This document shows, one piece after another, positions 47,188 to 57,459 of a stretch of DNA of 64,000 nucleotides. The stretch spans positions 278,760 through 342,759 of the forward strand of contig NZ_JAJAVG010000003.1 of assembly GCF_020531915.1 (NCBI RefSeq), written 5' to 3'. Position 1 is the stretch's first letter. Every line of letters starts with the position of its first letter. The position numbers were made by a program, and so were the translations under genes. Below the pieces are notes generated by a model. That model made no database searches. It was given only the letters and a program-made list of their open reading frames with translations, and was not told the origin of the DNA. Origin of the DNA: Methylovorus mays (GTDB taxonomy: Bacteria; Pseudomonadota; Gammaproteobacteria; Burkholderiales; Methylophilaceae).

Positions 47188-48465
47188 TTATGCGGCCTGA
47201 TACACCAGCTGGCCGTTGACCAGGGTATAGCGTACCTTGCCCCGCAAGTGCAGCCCCAGGAAGGGCGTATTTTTGCCCTGGCTTTGCAGCACACTGGCCT
47301 CCACTTTCCATTCCTGTGCCGGATCAAGCAGGCAAAGGTCGGCGTCTGCGTGCAGGGATAACTCGCCCGCTGGAATATCCAGTATGGCCGCTGCCTTGGT
47401 GGTGACTGCGGCAAGAGCCTGGGGCAGCGGAATATTCTGCTCATCAGCCCATTTGCATACCAGCGGCAACAACAACTCCAGCCCGGTAGCCCCGGCTTCC
47501 GCTTCTCCAAACGGTTGCAGTTTGGCGTCGTCATCCACAGGGGTATGGTCCGAGCAGATGGCATCTATCGTGCCGTCAATCACTCCCTGGCTCAGGGCAT
47601 CGCGATCGCGCTGGCCGCGCAAAGGTGGACGCAGATGGCAGTTGGGGTCAAAGTATCCGATGTCGTGCTCTGTCAGGTGCAGGTGGTTGATGCTGACGTC
47701 GCAGGTGACAGGCAGACCTTGCTGCTTGGCTGCCCGTACCATTTCCACACCCTCGGCAGTAGACAGGCGGCACAGGTGAATGCTGGCGCCCGTTTCGCGG
47801 GCAATTGTCAGGATGCTGGCAATCGCCAGCGTTTCGGCTGCCGCCGGGATGCCTTTCAGGCCGAGGCGGCTGGCGACTTCGCCGTCGTGGGCTGTGCCGC
47901 CGCTGGCGAGGTAGGGCTCTTCCGGGCGCAGCCAGATGGTATAGCCGAAGGTGGCGGCGTACTGCATGGCGCGCCACAACACCTGGGTGTCGGTAATCGC
48001 GACGTCGGCCTGCGAAAAACCTACACAACCGGCCTCGGTCAGTTCGGACATTTCAGTCAGCTGTTTGCCCTGCAACTGGCGGGTAATGGCACCCAGCGGA
48101 TACACATGGGCCAGGTGCAATTGCTTGGCCTTGTGCTTGAGCATTTCCACCAGGCCGGGTTCATCCAGTACCGGATCGGTATCGGGCGGACAGGCCAGGC
48201 TGGTAACACCGCCAGCAACGGCGGCCTGCATTTCACTTTCCAGCGTGGCTTTGTGCTCAAAGCCGGGCTCGCGCAGGCGGGCGGACAAATCCACCAGTCC
48301 GGGCAACACCAGCAAGCCGCTGGCATCCAGGGTCTGTGTAGCTTCGAAGCCAGCAGGGCCGCTACCTATGCCGACGATTTTGCCGGCGGCAATGTAGATA
48401 TCCTGCGTGGTGTCGATGTTGTTTTTGGGGTCGATCAGGCGCCCGTTTTTAATCAGTATTTTCAT
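47188..48465 (-). CDS. Dihydroorotase-like protein PyrC' lacking the metal-binding HxH
   Basis: This 425-residue amidohydrolase-fold protein has the overall pattern of type I dihydroorotase ([15 protein letters not shown], later [13 protein letters not shown] and [13 protein letters not shown]). Where active enzymes have DxHxHxRxPG, this one reads D59-L-S61-A-R63-L-REPG, so both zinc-ligand histidines are gone. In Pseudomonas, inactive PyrC' subunits of this kind are needed structurally for PyrB (aspartate carbamoyltransferase) assembly, and a separate active PyrC exists. Its start overlaps the pyrB stop by four bases. I infer a structural role; real dihydroorotase should be encoded elsewhere. 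Confidence 0.85.
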   Translation of the reverse strand: MKILIKNGRLIDPKNNIDTTQDIYIAAGKIVGIGSGPAGFEATQTLDASGLLVLPGLVDLSARLREPGFEHKATLESEMQAAVAGGVTSLACPPDTDPVLDEPGLVEMLKHKAKQLHLAHVYPLGAITRQLQGKQLTEMSELTEAGCVGFSQADVAITDTQVLWRAMQYAATFGYTIWLRPEEPYLASGGTAHDGEVASRLGLKGIPAAAETLAIASILTIARETGASIHLCRLSTAEGVEMVRAAKQQGLPVTCDVSINHLHLTEHDIGYFDPNCHLRPPLRGQRDRDALSQGVIDGTIDAICSDHTPVDDDAKLQPFGEAEAGATGLELLLPLVCKWADEQNIPLPQALAAVTTKAAAILDIPAGELSLHADADLCLLDPAQEWKVEASVLQSQGKNTPFLGLHLRGKVRYTLVNGQLVYQAA

Positions 48466-49415
48466 GCGCTGTTTCCTGCAAGCATGGACATGACCGCCAT
48501 ACGCACGGCGATGCCGTATGTGACCTGGGGCAATATCACGGATTGTTTGCCGTCGGCGACGGCAGAGTCGATTTCTACCCCACGGTTCATGGGGCCGGGG
48601 TGCATGACAATGGCATCAGGCTTGGCAAGAGCCAGTTTTTCCGGCGTCAGGCCATAACACTTGAAATACTCCTGTGCGCTGGGCAGCAGGGCGCCACTCA
48701 TGCGCTCGTTCTGCAGGCGCAGCATCATGATCACATCCACATCCTTTAGCCCCTCGCGCATGTCGTGATACACCTGCACGCCTAGTTTTTCTACGTGTTG
48801 AGGCAGCAGGGTCTTGGGTGCAATGACACGCACTTCGGGCACGCCCAGCGTGGTCAGGGCGTGAATCTCGGAGCGGGCCACGCGCGAATGCAGCACATCC
48901 CCCACCAGTGCTACGCGGAGGTTGTGCATGTCCGGCTTGTAGCGGCGGATGGTAAATACATCCAGCAAGCCCTGGGTCGGGTGTGCATGGCGGCCATCAC
49001 CGGCATTGATGACGTGGATATGCGGCGCCACATGCTGCGCGATCAGGTGCGCCGCACCAGATTGCGCGTGGCGGATGACGAACATGTCGGCGTGCATGGC
49101 CGTCAGGTTGTCTATGGTGTCCAGGATGGTTTCGCCCTTGGATTGCGACGAGGTGTTGACGTTGAGGTTGATCACGTCAGCGGACAGGCGCTTGGCGGCA
49201 ATCTCGAAGGTGGTGCGGGTGCGGGTGCTGTTTTCGAAGAAGATGTTGCACACGGTTTTTCCGCGCAGCAGCGGCACTTTTTTCACTTCGCGCTCGGCCA
49301 CCCCGACAAAAGATTCCGCGGTATCCAGAATCTGGTTGAGGATGGCGCGCGGCAGGCCTTCGGTAGACAGCAGGTGGCGCAGCTTGCCATCCGGGGTAAG
49401 TTGGGGGTTAAGCAT
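48462..49415 (-). CDS. pyrB: Aspartate carbamoyltransferase catalytic subunit
   Basis: PyrB makes carbamoyl-aspartate, the committed step of pyrimidine synthesis. The 317 residues carry the carbamoyl-phosphate motif [13 protein letters not shown], then [10 protein letters not shown] and [10 protein letters not shown]. The length fits the class that assembles with PyrC'. Its ATG overlaps the pyrR stop by one base, and its stop overlaps the pyrC' start, so the three are translated together. Confidence 0.96.
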   Translation of the reverse strand: MLNPQLTPDGKLRHLLSTEGLPRAILNQILDTAESFVGVAEREVKKVPLLRGKTVCNIFFENSTRTRTTFEIAAKRLSADVINLNVNTSSQSKGETILDTIDNLTAMHADMFVIRHAQSGAAHLIAQHVAPHIHVINAGDGRHAHPTQGLLDVFTIRRYKPDMHNLRVALVGDVLHSRVARSEIHALTTLGVPEVRVIAPKTLLPQHVEKLGVQVYHDMREGLKDVDVIMMLRLQNERMSGALLPSAQEYFKCYGLTPEKLALAKPDAIVMHPGPMNRGVEIDSAVADGKQSVILPQVTYGIAVRMAVMSMLAGNSA

Positions 49416-49912
49416 CAGAGGCTGTCTTTCAGTTCAAAATGGAAACGGCCGTCTTCCGATTGCAGCAGTTGCAAGTTCTGGCTTACGGGCAGTGGAATTT
49501 CGGCCGCCACGATCTGCGGCACGATAGGCAACTCGCGGCCCCCCCTGTCCACCAGCACCGCAAGGCTGATGCTGGCCGGGCGGCCGTAATCAAACAGCTC
49601 ATTCATGGCAGCGCGTATGGTGCGGCCAGTATGAAATACATCGTCGACCAGGATGATATGCTGGTCCTGAACATCAAACGGGATCTGTGATGGTTTGTTT
49701 TCGGCACGCAGGCCACGTTGGTCAAAGTCATCCCGATAAAACGAAATGTCCAGCGTTCCGCGTGCTACGGGGCGGCCCAGCAGTGGCAGCAGGCGATCTA
49801 CCAGCCAGACCCCTCCACTGTGAATGCCTACCAGGGCCGTGTTGTCGGTGATCAGCGGTTTCAGCTTTTGCAGCAGCACCTCAAAGGTGGCTTCGGCGTC
49901 AGGCAGTATCAT
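49415..49912 (-). CDS. pyrR: PyrR bifunctional regulator / uracil phosphoribosyltransferase
   Basis: This 165-residue type I phosphoribosyltransferase of the PyrR family has the PRPP loop [22 protein letters not shown]. In Gram-positives PyrR also binds pyr mRNA to cause attenuation; in proteobacteria mainly the uracil phosphoribosyltransferase activity and a less clear regulatory role are reported. No anti-terminator/terminator pair is obvious upstream of it, since ruvX ends only 23 bases before. It starts the pyrR-pyrB-pyrC' subset. Confidence 0.93.
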   Translation of the reverse strand: MILPDAEATFEVLLQKLKPLITDNTALVGIHSGGVWLVDRLLPLLGRPVARGTLDISFYRDDFDQRGLRAENKPSQIPFDVQDQHIILVDDVFHTGRTIRAAMNELFDYGRPASISLAVLVDRGGRELPIVPQIVAAEIPLPVSQNLQLLQSEDGRFHFELKDSL

Positions 49913-49935
49913 GGTGATGTGCTCTATTCATGGGG

Positions 49936-50454
49936 TCATTGGCTCCCCGCATGCGGTTGGGCGACAGGGAGTGAAGACAGGGTGTCAAAGTAGGATTGCA
50001 AGATATGTTGGGCGGCCACCTGATCCAGCATGACTTTCTGCTTGCGGCCGTGGATGCCGCTCTCATTAAGCGAGCTGCTGGCTTCTGCCGAGCTCAGGCG
50101 CTCATCTATCATGACCACGGGCAAACCAAAGCGGCCATCGAGCCGGCGCGCAAACTTGCGGCAGAGCAGGCTGGTAGCATGCTCTTCGCCATCCAGTGAC
50201 AGCGGCAGCCCGACAATCAGCACCGTGGGACGCCACTCGTTGATCAGCGCGGCAATGGCTGCAAAGCGCACATCGTTGGCTTCACTTTCAATGGTGGTGA
50301 GCGGGTGGGCGATGCCCAGCAGGTGTTCCCCTACGGCCACGCCTATGCGTTTTTCGCCAAAGTCAAAAGCCAGCGCCGTTCCCTCTGAAGTGAGCAGCAA
50401 TTGCTTGGCGGGATCGTTGTTGATGGTGTTGAGGCGAGGGGTGGCGGTCTGCAT
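49936..50454 (-). CDS. ruvX: Putative pre-16S rRNA nuclease / RuvX (YqgF)
   Basis: This RNase H-fold protein of 172 residues has the first acidic strand in ALAFDFGEKRIGVAVGE, the second in VLIVGLPLSLDGEE, and the late aspartates in VVMIDERLSSAEA. YqgF is described as a 16S 5'-end maturation nuclease and a Holliday-junction resolvase-like protein. The first 25 residues before LLLTSEGTALAFDFG may be a non-conserved extension. It lies between yqgE and pyrR on the same strand, the standard order in betaproteobacteria. Confidence 0.92.
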   Translation of the reverse strand: MQTATPRLNTINNDPAKQLLLTSEGTALAFDFGEKRIGVAVGEHLLGIAHPLTTIESEANDVRFAAIAALINEWRPTVLIVGLPLSLDGEEHATSLLCRKFARRLDGRFGLPVVMIDERLSSAEASSSLNESGIHGRKQKVMLDQVAAQHILQSYFDTLSSLPVAQPHAGSQ

Positions 50455-50486
50455 GCGCTCAGGCAGGAAGGGGAATGTGAGCCATA

Positions 50487-51047
50487 TCAGGCATGCCCGG
50501 CCTCTTCCGACAGCTTGGCAAAATCAAGCCCCAGCAGTTGCATGGCCGCGGTGAGTTTGTTTTCACTGGGCAGATCAAACAATACGGTGTCGTCAGCGGG
50601 CACGGATAGCCAGGCGTTCTGCGCCATTTCCTGCTCCAGTTGTCCGGCGGCCCAGCCGGAGTAGCCCAGCGAGATGAAGATTTTCTCTGGCCCGGTGCCA
50701 TTGGCGACGGCTTCCAGCACATCTTTCGAGGTGGTGAGCGTCGTCTTGCCATTGATGGAGATGCTGGACTGCCAGTCGCCGGGCGGCTGGTGCAGCACAA
50801 AGCCGCGGTCTATCTGTACCGGCCCGCCAAAGTGGACGGCACTGGCGGCCATCTCGGCATCGTCCAGCGACAGGTTGATCTGGCTGAACAGTTCCTGCAG
50901 CGTCATCTCGGTCGGGCGGTTGATCACGATGCCCAGCGCACCATCTGCATTGTGCTCGCATATATAGGTGACTGACTTGGCAAAGTTGGGGTCGGCCATG
51001 GCGGGCATGGCGATCAGAAAGTGATTGGTAAGATTGACGTTTTCCAC
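50487..51047 (-). CDS. YqgE/AlgH family protein
   Basis: This 186-residue UPF0301 protein has the family pattern [27 protein letters not shown], then [19 protein letters not shown] and [18 protein letters not shown]. The start is a GTG. The biochemical role is unknown; the name AlgH comes from an alginate link in Pseudomonas. It is the first gene of yqgE-ruvX-pyrR-pyrB-pyrC', each separated by short gaps or overlaps, so one transcript is likely. Confidence 0.92.
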   Translation of the reverse strand: MENVNLTNHFLIAMPAMADPNFAKSVTYICEHNADGALGIVINRPTEMTLQELFSQINLSLDDAEMAASAVHFGGPVQIDRGFVLHQPPGDWQSSISINGKTTLTTSKDVLEAVANGTGPEKIFISLGYSGWAAGQLEQEMAQNAWLSVPADDTVLFDLPSENKLTAAMQLLGLDFAKLSEEAGHA

Positions 51048-51069
51048 GGTTCCAATTATCGCATAAATA

Positions 51070-52161
51070 TCAGGTCGGGGAAGATTCCAGATAGCCCACG
51101 ACTTCCAGCCCGAATCCGGTCATGCTCGGCATTTTGCGCGGGGCTGCCATCAGCCGCATTTTGCGTACACCCAGGTCCAGCAGGATTTGCGAGCCTATGC
51201 CGTAATTCCGCAGATCCTGCTTGTGCCGGATGGACTGATCCGCACGCTGGATGCGGTCGACCAGATCACTGCCTTGTTCGTTGCCACGCAGCAGTATCAT
51301 CACCCCGCATTCAGCCTGGCTGATGGTCTCCATGGCTTTCAGGGTATTCCATGAGTGTGAGCAGCTGGAACTGTCGAGCAGGTCGAATACCGACAGCGGT
51401 TCGTGCACGCGCACCAGCACTTCCTTCGATTCGTCTGGAGAGCCTTTAATCAGTGCCAGATGGGTCTGGTCGTTGATGCGGTCCGTGTAGGCGATCAGCT
51501 GCATGGGGCCATATGGCGTTTGCACGGTGCGCTCGGCACTGCGCTGCACCAGGCTTTCGGTCTGGCTGCGATAGTGAATCAGGTCGGCAATGGTGCCGAT
51601 TTTAAGCTGGTGTTCGCGTGCGAATTCAATCAGGTCAGGCAGGCGGGCCATGCTGCCGTCATCCTTGAGGATTTCGCAGATGACGCCGGCTGGCTCCAGG
51701 CCTGCCAGGGCGGCAAGGTCGCACCCTGCCTCGGTGTGCCCGGCGCGCACCAGTACGCCACCATTTTCTGCTGTGAGCGGGAAGATATGGCCAGGACTGA
51801 CAATGTCGGCAGGGCTGGCATTGCGGGCAACGGCTGCCTGTACGGTGCGTGCACGGTCCGCGGCCGAAATGCCTGTGGTAACTCCTTCGGCCGCTTCAAT
51901 CGAAACGGTGAAGGCGGTGCCCAAAGGCGCACCATTTTTTTGCACCATGGGCGGCAGTGCCAGCTGCTGGCAGCGGTCTTCGGTCAGGGTCAGGCAGATC
52001 AGACCGCGACCATATTTGGCCATGAAGTTGATATGTTCTGGCGTGGTGAATTGCGCTGCGAGCACCAGGTCACCTTCGTTTTCGCGGTCTTCCTCGTCCA
52101 CCAGAATGACCATGCGGCCCTGGCGAATCTCCTCGATAATGTCTTTGGTCGGGCTGATCAC
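51070..52161 (-). CDS. ribBA: 3,4-dihydroxy-2-butanone-4-phosphate synthase with degenerate GTP cyclohydrolase II domain
   Basis: This 363-residue two-domain protein has an intact N-terminal DHBP synthase (about 1-200), with [12 protein letters not shown] at 22-33 and the catalytic [11 protein letters not shown] at 139-149. The C-terminal domain aligns with GTP cyclohydrolase II ([11 protein letters not shown] and [18 protein letters not shown]). However, the three zinc cysteines are missing (only C267 remains nearby), and the usual EGRGIGL reads GNEQGSDL. It therefore probably supplies only the ribose-derived four-carbon unit for riboflavin. The GTG start has an AAGGAG site and overlaps the ribE stop by four bases. 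Confidence 0.9.
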   Translation of the reverse strand: MISPTKDIIEEIRQGRMVILVDEEDRENEGDLVLAAQFTTPEHINFMAKYGRGLICLTLTEDRCQQLALPPMVQKNGAPLGTAFTVSIEAAEGVTTGISAADRARTVQAAVARNASPADIVSPGHIFPLTAENGGVLVRAGHTEAGCDLAALAGLEPAGVICEILKDDGSMARLPDLIEFAREHQLKIGTIADLIHYRSQTESLVQRSAERTVQTPYGPMQLIAYTDRINDQTHLALIKGSPDESKEVLVRVHEPLSVFDLLDSSSCSHSWNTLKAMETISQAECGVMILLRGNEQGSDLVDRIQRADQSIRHKQDLRNYGIGSQILLDLGVRKMRLMAAPRKMPSMTGFGLEVVGYLESSPT

Positions 52162-52763
52162 GCACTTTCTCCTTCGGTTTTCCATTGCGCCATGCGCTCT
52201 ACATATCGGGCGATCATGTCGACCTCCAGATTCACCCGGCTGCCCACACCCAGGCTCTTGAGCGCAGTGACTTCTATCGTATGGGGAATCAGGTTCACGC
52301 TGAACACATCGCCATCCACGCTGTTGACCGTGAGGCTGACGCCATCAATGGTGATGGAGCCCTTGATGGCGATATAGCGCGAAATGGCATGTGGCGCGCG
52401 CACGGCCAGCAGCATGCAATCTCCGGCGGGTTCAAACCTGACGACCTGGCCAACGCCATCCACATGGCCGCTGACAATATGGCCGCCCAGACGATCGGAA
52501 AAGCGCAAGGCTTTTTCCAGATTGACGGGTTTGACGTTATCCAGCCCGACGGTGCAATTGAGGGTTTCACGCGAGACATGCGCCTGAAAATGGCTGGGGC
52601 TCAGGCTGACGGCGGTGAGGCACACGCCGTTGACGCAGATGCTGTCGCCGATGGCAACATCACCAAGATTCAGTGCGGTGGCATCTATCGTCAGCTTGAC
52701 ATCGCTGCCGAGGGTGTCGACTTTTTCGATACGGCCTACCGCTTGGATGATTCCGGTAAACAT
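52158..52763 (-). CDS. ribE: Riboflavin synthase alpha subunit
   Basis: Riboflavin synthase dismutates two lumazine molecules into riboflavin. The 201 residues hold two lumazine-binding repeats: the first starts [15 protein letters not shown] and contains [15 protein letters not shown], and the second has [15 protein letters not shown] and [17 protein letters not shown]. It is first in a two-gene ribE-ribBA unit. ribD and ribH, common partners, are not here. A 145-base gap separates it from the divergent lolC; I see no FMN riboswitch in it. Confidence 0.95.
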   Translation of the reverse strand: MFTGIIQAVGRIEKVDTLGSDVKLTIDATALNLGDVAIGDSICVNGVCLTAVSLSPSHFQAHVSRETLNCTVGLDNVKPVNLEKALRFSDRLGGHIVSGHVDGVGQVVRFEPAGDCMLLAVRAPHAISRYIAIKGSITIDGVSLTVNSVDGDVFSVNLIPHTIEVTALKSLGVGSRVNLEVDMIARYVERMAQWKTEGESA

Positions 52764-52908
52764 GAGAGTGTAAGGGCTCCAGAATGTAAAGGTTTGCTGT
52801 ACATGCTCAACGCGTTAGTCCCGACGGGCAAGACACGCTGTTTGTGCTGATCACAGCCTTGCATAATTTTAGCAGAATGGCGCCTGTTCCCTGCTAGAAT
52901 TCGGCGCT

Positions 52909-54177
52909 ATGGCTATTAAATTGACTTCATTGCCGTACGAGATTTTCGTCGGCCTGCGCTATACACGCGCCAAGCGTCGCAACCACTTCATTTCCTTCAT
53001 TTCCATGACCAGCATGATAGGCATAGGCCTTGGTGTGGCTGCGCTGATTATCGTGCTCTCGGTCATGAATGGTTTTCAGGAGGAGTTGCGCTCGCGCATT
53101 CTCGGGGTGGCGTCGCACATGCAGATCAGCGGCGTCGATAACAAGCTGACCGACTGGCCCATTCTCGCCAAAGAGGTGGAGCATGCGCCCCATGTGCAGG
53201 CCGTGGCGCCTTACATCATGGCGCAGGGCATGCTTTCCTATGGGCAGTCGGTGCAGGGCGCCATCGTGCGTGGTGTGCTGCCGGTCGATGAAGACCGTGT
53301 TGCCGATCTGGGCCGCCATATGCGTGCAGGCAAACTGACCGATCTCAAGGATGGCGAGTTCGGTATTGTGCTCGGGGCCGAGCTGGCGCAATCGCTAGGG
53401 GTGATACTTGGCGACAAGGTCGTGGTGCTGGCGCCGCAAGGGCAGTTCACGCCTACGGGCATCGTGCCGCGCATCAAGCAGTTTCGCGTGGTGGGTATTT
53501 TTCAGATCGGCATGTACGAATACGATGCGGGCCTCGCGCTGATCCACATGGCGGATGCCGCTAAGCTTTATCGCATGGGAAGTGATGTTTCTGGCGTACG
53601 GCTCAAGCTGGATGATCTGTTTGCTGCCCCGCGCGTCACTACCGCACTGGTCGCCCAGTTGCAGGGCAAGGGCAATTACTACATCAGCGACTGGACCGAA
53701 CAGCATGCCAATTTCTTCCGCGCCGTGCAGATGGAAAAGCGCGTCATGTTCATTATCCTGGCGCTGATTGTCGCGGTGGCCGCCTTTAATATCGTCTCCA
53801 CGCTGGTGATGGCCGTGACCGACAAGCGGGCGGATATTGCCATCATGCGCACCTTTGGCGCCAGCCCCTCCAGCATCATGCAGATATTCATTGTGCAGGG
53901 CGCGCTGATCGGCGTCATCGGCACGGTTTTTGGTGCGATTTTCGGCGTTGTGATTGCGCTCAATATTGAAACCATCGTGCCTTTCATCGAACGTAGCCTG
54001 GGCATCCAGTTTTTGGCCAAGGACGTGTATTACATCAGCGAGCTGCCATCGCACCTGCTGTGGGGCGATGTCGCGGTGATTACCGTCATGTCTTTTATAT
54101 TAAGTCTGCTGGCCACGCTTTATCCAAGCTGGCGCGCAGCGCGCATCAATCCGGCGGAGGCTTTGCGTTATGAGTAA
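52909..54177 (+). CDS. lolC: Lipoprotein-releasing ABC transporter permease LolC/E
   Basis: This inner-membrane permease releases lipoproteins for transfer to the outer membrane. The 422 residues have one N-terminal transmembrane helix after [15 protein letters not shown], a large periplasmic domain (about 50-270), and three C-terminal helices ending [20 protein letters not shown], the MacB/FtsX-type terminus. A single permease gene is present, so it likely forms a homodimer (sometimes called LolF). Its last codons overlap lolD by eight bases. Confidence 0.95.
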   Translation: MAIKLTSLPYEIFVGLRYTRAKRRNHFISFISMTSMIGIGLGVAALIIVLSVMNGFQEELRSRILGVASHMQISGVDNKLTDWPILAKEVEHAPHVQAVAPYIMAQGMLSYGQSVQGAIVRGVLPVDEDRVADLGRHMRAGKLTDLKDGEFGIVLGAELAQSLGVILGDKVVVLAPQGQFTPTGIVPRIKQFRVVGIFQIGMYEYDAGLALIHMADAAKLYRMGSDVSGVRLKLDDLFAAPRVTTALVAQLQGKGNYYISDWTEQHANFFRAVQMEKRVMFIILALIVAVAAFNIVSTLVMAVTDKRADIAIMRTFGASPSSIMQIFIVQGALIGVIGTVFGAIFGVVIALNIETIVPFIERSLGIQFLAKDVYYISELPSHLLWGDVAVITVMSFILSLLATLYPSWRAARINPAEALRYE

Positions 54178-54874
54178 TGAAGTGATTGCATGTAGCGCCT
54201 TGCGCAAAACCTATGCCGGACTGGATGTGGCCGTGCTGAACGGTATTGATCTGCATGTGACACAGGGCGAGCAGGTGGCGATCGTGGGCACCTCTGGCTC
54301 CGGCAAGAGCACGCTGCTGCATCTGCTCGGCGGGCTGGATGCCGCCAGTGCCGGCGAAGTGCGGGTGATGGGGGAAACGCTGGCAGATCTTAGCGAGGCG
54401 CGTCGGGGTGCGTTGCGTAACCATGCCTTGGGCTTTGTTTACCAGTTTCACCATCTGCTGCCCGAATTTACTGCGCTTGAAAACGTCGCCATGCCCTTGT
54501 TTATCCGCCGCATGCCGCGGGCCGAGGCGCTGGAAGCGGCTGCCGAAACGCTCACTCAGGTCGGGCTTGCACATCGGCTGGAACATATGCCGGGCGAGCT
54601 TTCTGGCGGTGAGCGGCAACGCGCTGCGGTAGCACGGGCACTGGTGACCAATCCGCGTTGCATATTGGCGGATGAGCCGACGGGCAATCTGGACCGACAT
54701 ACCGCGAATGCTGTATTTGATCTGTTGCTGGAGCTGAATGCGCGGCAAGGGGTCAGTCTGGTCGTGGTCACGCACGATCTTGAGCTTGCCGCCAAGATGC
54801 AGCGCCAATACCGCTTGCAGGATGGTCAGCTGATCAGCACCGTTGCCGATCATTCCTCGTCTGTTTCCGTTTGA
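54170..54874 (+). CDS. lolD: Lipoprotein-releasing ABC transporter ATPase LolD
   Basis: This 234-residue ABC ATPase energises lipoprotein release with LolC/E. Motifs appear in order: Walker [21 protein letters not shown]-loop [16 protein letters not shown], signature [15 protein letters not shown], Walker [13 protein letters not shown], and the H-loop in VVTHDLELA. The LLPEF segment after the Q-loop is typical of LolD. It begins inside the end of lolC and is followed by comEC 12 bases later. Confidence 0.96.
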   Translation: MSNEVIACSALRKTYAGLDVAVLNGIDLHVTQGEQVAIVGTSGSGKSTLLHLLGGLDAASAGEVRVMGETLADLSEARRGALRNHALGFVYQFHHLLPEFTALENVAMPLFIRRMPRAEALEAAAETLTQVGLAHRLEHMPGELSGGERQRAAVARALVTNPRCILADEPTGNLDRHTANAVFDLLLELNARQGVSLVVVTHDLELAAKMQRQYRLQDGQLISTVADHSSSVSV

Positions 54875-54886
54875 TCCTGCCCTGAC

Positions 54887-57265
54887 GTGATTACCCTGGC
54901 GCTCGCGTTTACTGCCGGCGCCTGGGTACTGCAACAACTTCCTTCTCTCCCTGCGCTTTGGCCGGTCGGCCTCTTACTTGTATTGCTGATGGGTGCCTGC
55001 TGGTATATGCCAGCGCATAGGCGGCGGGTGTCTCTGTGCCTGCTTGTCGCCGTATGCGGTTTTGCCTGGGCTGTCTGGCTGGCGCAGACGCGGCTGGCCG
55101 ATGCTTTGTCTCCGGAATGGGAGGGCCGCGATATTGCGTTGGTGGGAGTGGTGGCTAGTTTGCCCGAACAGCGCGAGCGTGGCGTGAGTTTTGCATTTGA
55201 TGTTGAGCAGGTGTTGACGCCAGCAGCCAAGGTGCCAAATCGCATCTCGCTGAATCTTTATCGACACAATGCTTTTGGCTCACGAGATTCCAGTACAGGA
55301 GGGAGCTCATCGCCTGCTGAGAAGCAGGCCACCATACCGCAAATACACGCCGGTGAGCGTTGGCAATTGATCGTCAGGCTCAAGCGGCCACATGGCAGTG
55401 TGAATCCGCATGGTTTTGATTTTGAACGGTGGGCGCTGGAAAACGATTTGCAGGCGTTCGGCTATATCCGCACACGCAGCGAATATCGGCGCCTGGACGA
55501 TATGGTGTGGCGCCCGACGTATGTAGTGGAACGGGTGCGTGAGCGCTTGAACGCGCGTATTGCCCAGGTGTTGCCGGGTCAGCCGGCCATGCCGCTATTG
55601 CAGGCGCTGGTCACGGGCGATGATAGCGGGATCACGACCGCAGATTGGGATGTCTTTTTGCGTAGCGGCATAAACCATCTGATCAGTATTTCCGGGCTTC
55701 ATATCACCATGCTGGCAAGTCTGGCGTATTGGCTAGTGTATGCAGGCTGGCGCCGCAGTTATCGGCTGAATCTGTGGCTGCCCGCGCGCAAGGCGGGTGT
55801 CATGTCCGGCTGGCTGGTGGCATTGCTTTACTCGCTGGTGGCCGGGTTTTCGGTGCCGACCCAGCGTACCTTGTACATGCTGACGGTATTTGCCATTGCC
55901 TTGTGGCTGGGGCGACGATTCGGAATTGCACGCGTACTGGCTTGTGCATTGCTGGTTGTGGTGATGGCTGACCCTTGGGCGGTGATGGCGCCGGGATTCT
56001 GGCTGTCATTCGGCGCGGTGGCCGTGATGGCGTTTGCCGGGGCGTATCGTATCGGCATGCTGGCGAAATGGCGCCAGGCGGTGCATGCCCAATGGGCCGT
56101 GACGCTGGGTTTGCTGCCCCTCTTGCTCATGCTGTTTCAACAAGTATCGCTGGTCTCGCCGCTGGCGAATGCCATCGCCATTCCTGTAGTCAGCCTGGGT
56201 GTGGTGCCCTTGGCCCTGGCTGGTACTTTGTTGCCGATTGACAGTTTGCTTTGGCTGGCACATGCCTTGATGCAATTTGTTACCCGCGCCATGCATTGGC
56301 TGGCCGTATCGCCATGGGCGGTGTGGCAGCAGCAAGCCCCGCCAGCATGGTCATTGTTGCCTGCCATGGCGGGTATTGTATGGATGTTGTTGCCGCGCGG
56401 GTTTCCCTTGCGCTGGCTGGGGTGGGTGGGCTTATTGCCCATGCTGATGATCCGCCCGGAGCCGCCCCCGGATGGCACGATGCGCGTAGTGATGCTGGAT
56501 GTCGGGCAAGGCATGGCAGTGGTGGTTCATACCGCCCGGCATACCTTGCTTTACGATACCGGGCCGCGTTACTCCGCGGAAAGTGATGCTGGTCGGCGCG
56601 TTATCCTGCCGTATTTGCGTGGAGAGGGCATCGTCCGGCTGGATGGGGTGATCGTGAGCCACAATGATAATGATCATAGCGGCGGATTACAGGCCGTAGC
56701 GGATGTGCTCTCACCGCAGTGGATGCTGAGTTCCTTGCCTGCCGAGGCGGTCCCGCTGCAAGTCAAACAGCACAGAGCCTGCCAGGCAGGCCAGCGCTGG
56801 CAGTGGGATGGCGTGAACTTTGAGATGCTATATCCGGATGTGGTGAGCATGGCGCAGATGGATCTGCAGGATAACAACCGCAGTTGCGTCGTGAAGGTAA
56901 GTAGCCGCTACGGCAGCCTATTGCTGGCTGGCGATATTGAAAAAAGTGCTGAGGCCCGTCTGCTGGATAATGCAGGTGGACGCTTGGCCGCAGACGTCTT
57001 GCTGGTACCGCATCATGGCAGCCGGACCTCGTCTAATCCTGAGTTTGTGGCGGCCGTGCGCCCCGCGATGGCCTTGTATGCCGTCGGCTATCGCAATCGT
57101 TTTGGGCACCCCAAGGCCGAGGTGATGGCACGCTATCATGAACTGGGCGCGCGGGATTATCGGTCAGATCGTGATGGCGCCATTCTTCTCGACTTCTCAG
57201 CTCAAGGCATAGCCGCTCACCGCTGGCGGCAGCAATTCATGCGGTATTGGTATACGCGTGATTGA
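54887..57265 (+). CDS. comEC: DNA uptake channel protein ComEC/Rec2
   Basis: ComEC carries single-stranded DNA across the inner membrane during natural transformation. The 792 residues show N-terminal hydrophobic helices, an OB-like periplasmic domain (about 80-190), the Competence domain (about 215-480, beginning LLQALVTGDDSGIT), then a C-terminal metallo-beta-lactamase domain with VMLDVGQGMAVVVHT and VSHNDNDHSGGLQAV. The MBL histidine/aspartate motif reads HNDNDHSG, as in other Rec2 proteins. It starts at a GTG. With PilB/C/T/U and the pilin, it supports at least the genetic potential for transformation. Confidence 0.94.
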   Translation: MITLALAFTAGAWVLQQLPSLPALWPVGLLLVLLMGACWYMPAHRRRVSLCLLVAVCGFAWAVWLAQTRLADALSPEWEGRDIALVGVVASLPEQRERGVSFAFDVEQVLTPAAKVPNRISLNLYRHNAFGSRDSSTGGSSSPAEKQATIPQIHAGERWQLIVRLKRPHGSVNPHGFDFERWALENDLQAFGYIRTRSEYRRLDDMVWRPTYVVERVRERLNARIAQVLPGQPAMPLLQALVTGDDSGITTADWDVFLRSGINHLISISGLHITMLASLAYWLVYAGWRRSYRLNLWLPARKAGVMSGWLVALLYSLVAGFSVPTQRTLYMLTVFAIALWLGRRFGIARVLACALLVVVMADPWAVMAPGFWLSFGAVAVMAFAGAYRIGMLAKWRQAVHAQWAVTLGLLPLLLMLFQQVSLVSPLANAIAIPVVSLGVVPLALAGTLLPIDSLLWLAHALMQFVTRAMHWLAVSPWAVWQQQAPPAWSLLPAMAGIVWMLLPRGFPLRWLGWVGLLPMLMIRPEPPPDGTMRVVMLDVGQGMAVVVHTARHTLLYDTGPRYSAESDAGRRVILPYLRGEGIVRLDGVIVSHNDNDHSGGLQAVADVLSPQWMLSSLPAEAVPLQVKQHRACQAGQRWQWDGVNFEMLYPDVVSMAQMDLQDNNRSCVVKVSSRYGSLLLAGDIEKSAEARLLDNAGGRLAADVLLVPHHGSRTSSNPEFVAAVRPAMALYAVGYRNRFGHPKAEVMARYHELGARDYRSDRDGAILLDFSAQGIAAHRWRQQFMRYWYTRD

Positions 57266-57459
57266 GCGCTCCTACCTGCATCAGTTGTCTTAATAAGTAA
57301 TACCTATCGCTTTTTTCTCCACAAACATCCGGATTCATCGTAAAGTTTGGCTCGGTGCTGCCGAAGTATCTAGAAGACAGGGTACGCATGCATGGGGGAT
57401 TCGCAGTAATGCATGGCGGTAACGAAAAAATAAACAAAATCGAGACGGAGTAGCTTGAT

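Noticed and set aside
49913..49935. PyrR-dependent attenuator ahead of pyrR
   Set aside because: Only 23 bases separate ruvX and pyrR, too few for an anti-terminator and terminator pair.
52764..52908. FMN riboswitch upstream of ribE
   Set aside because: The 145-base gap has none of the conserved RFN element sequence (such as AGGGC...CCCT paired blocks) in the right order on the minus strand.
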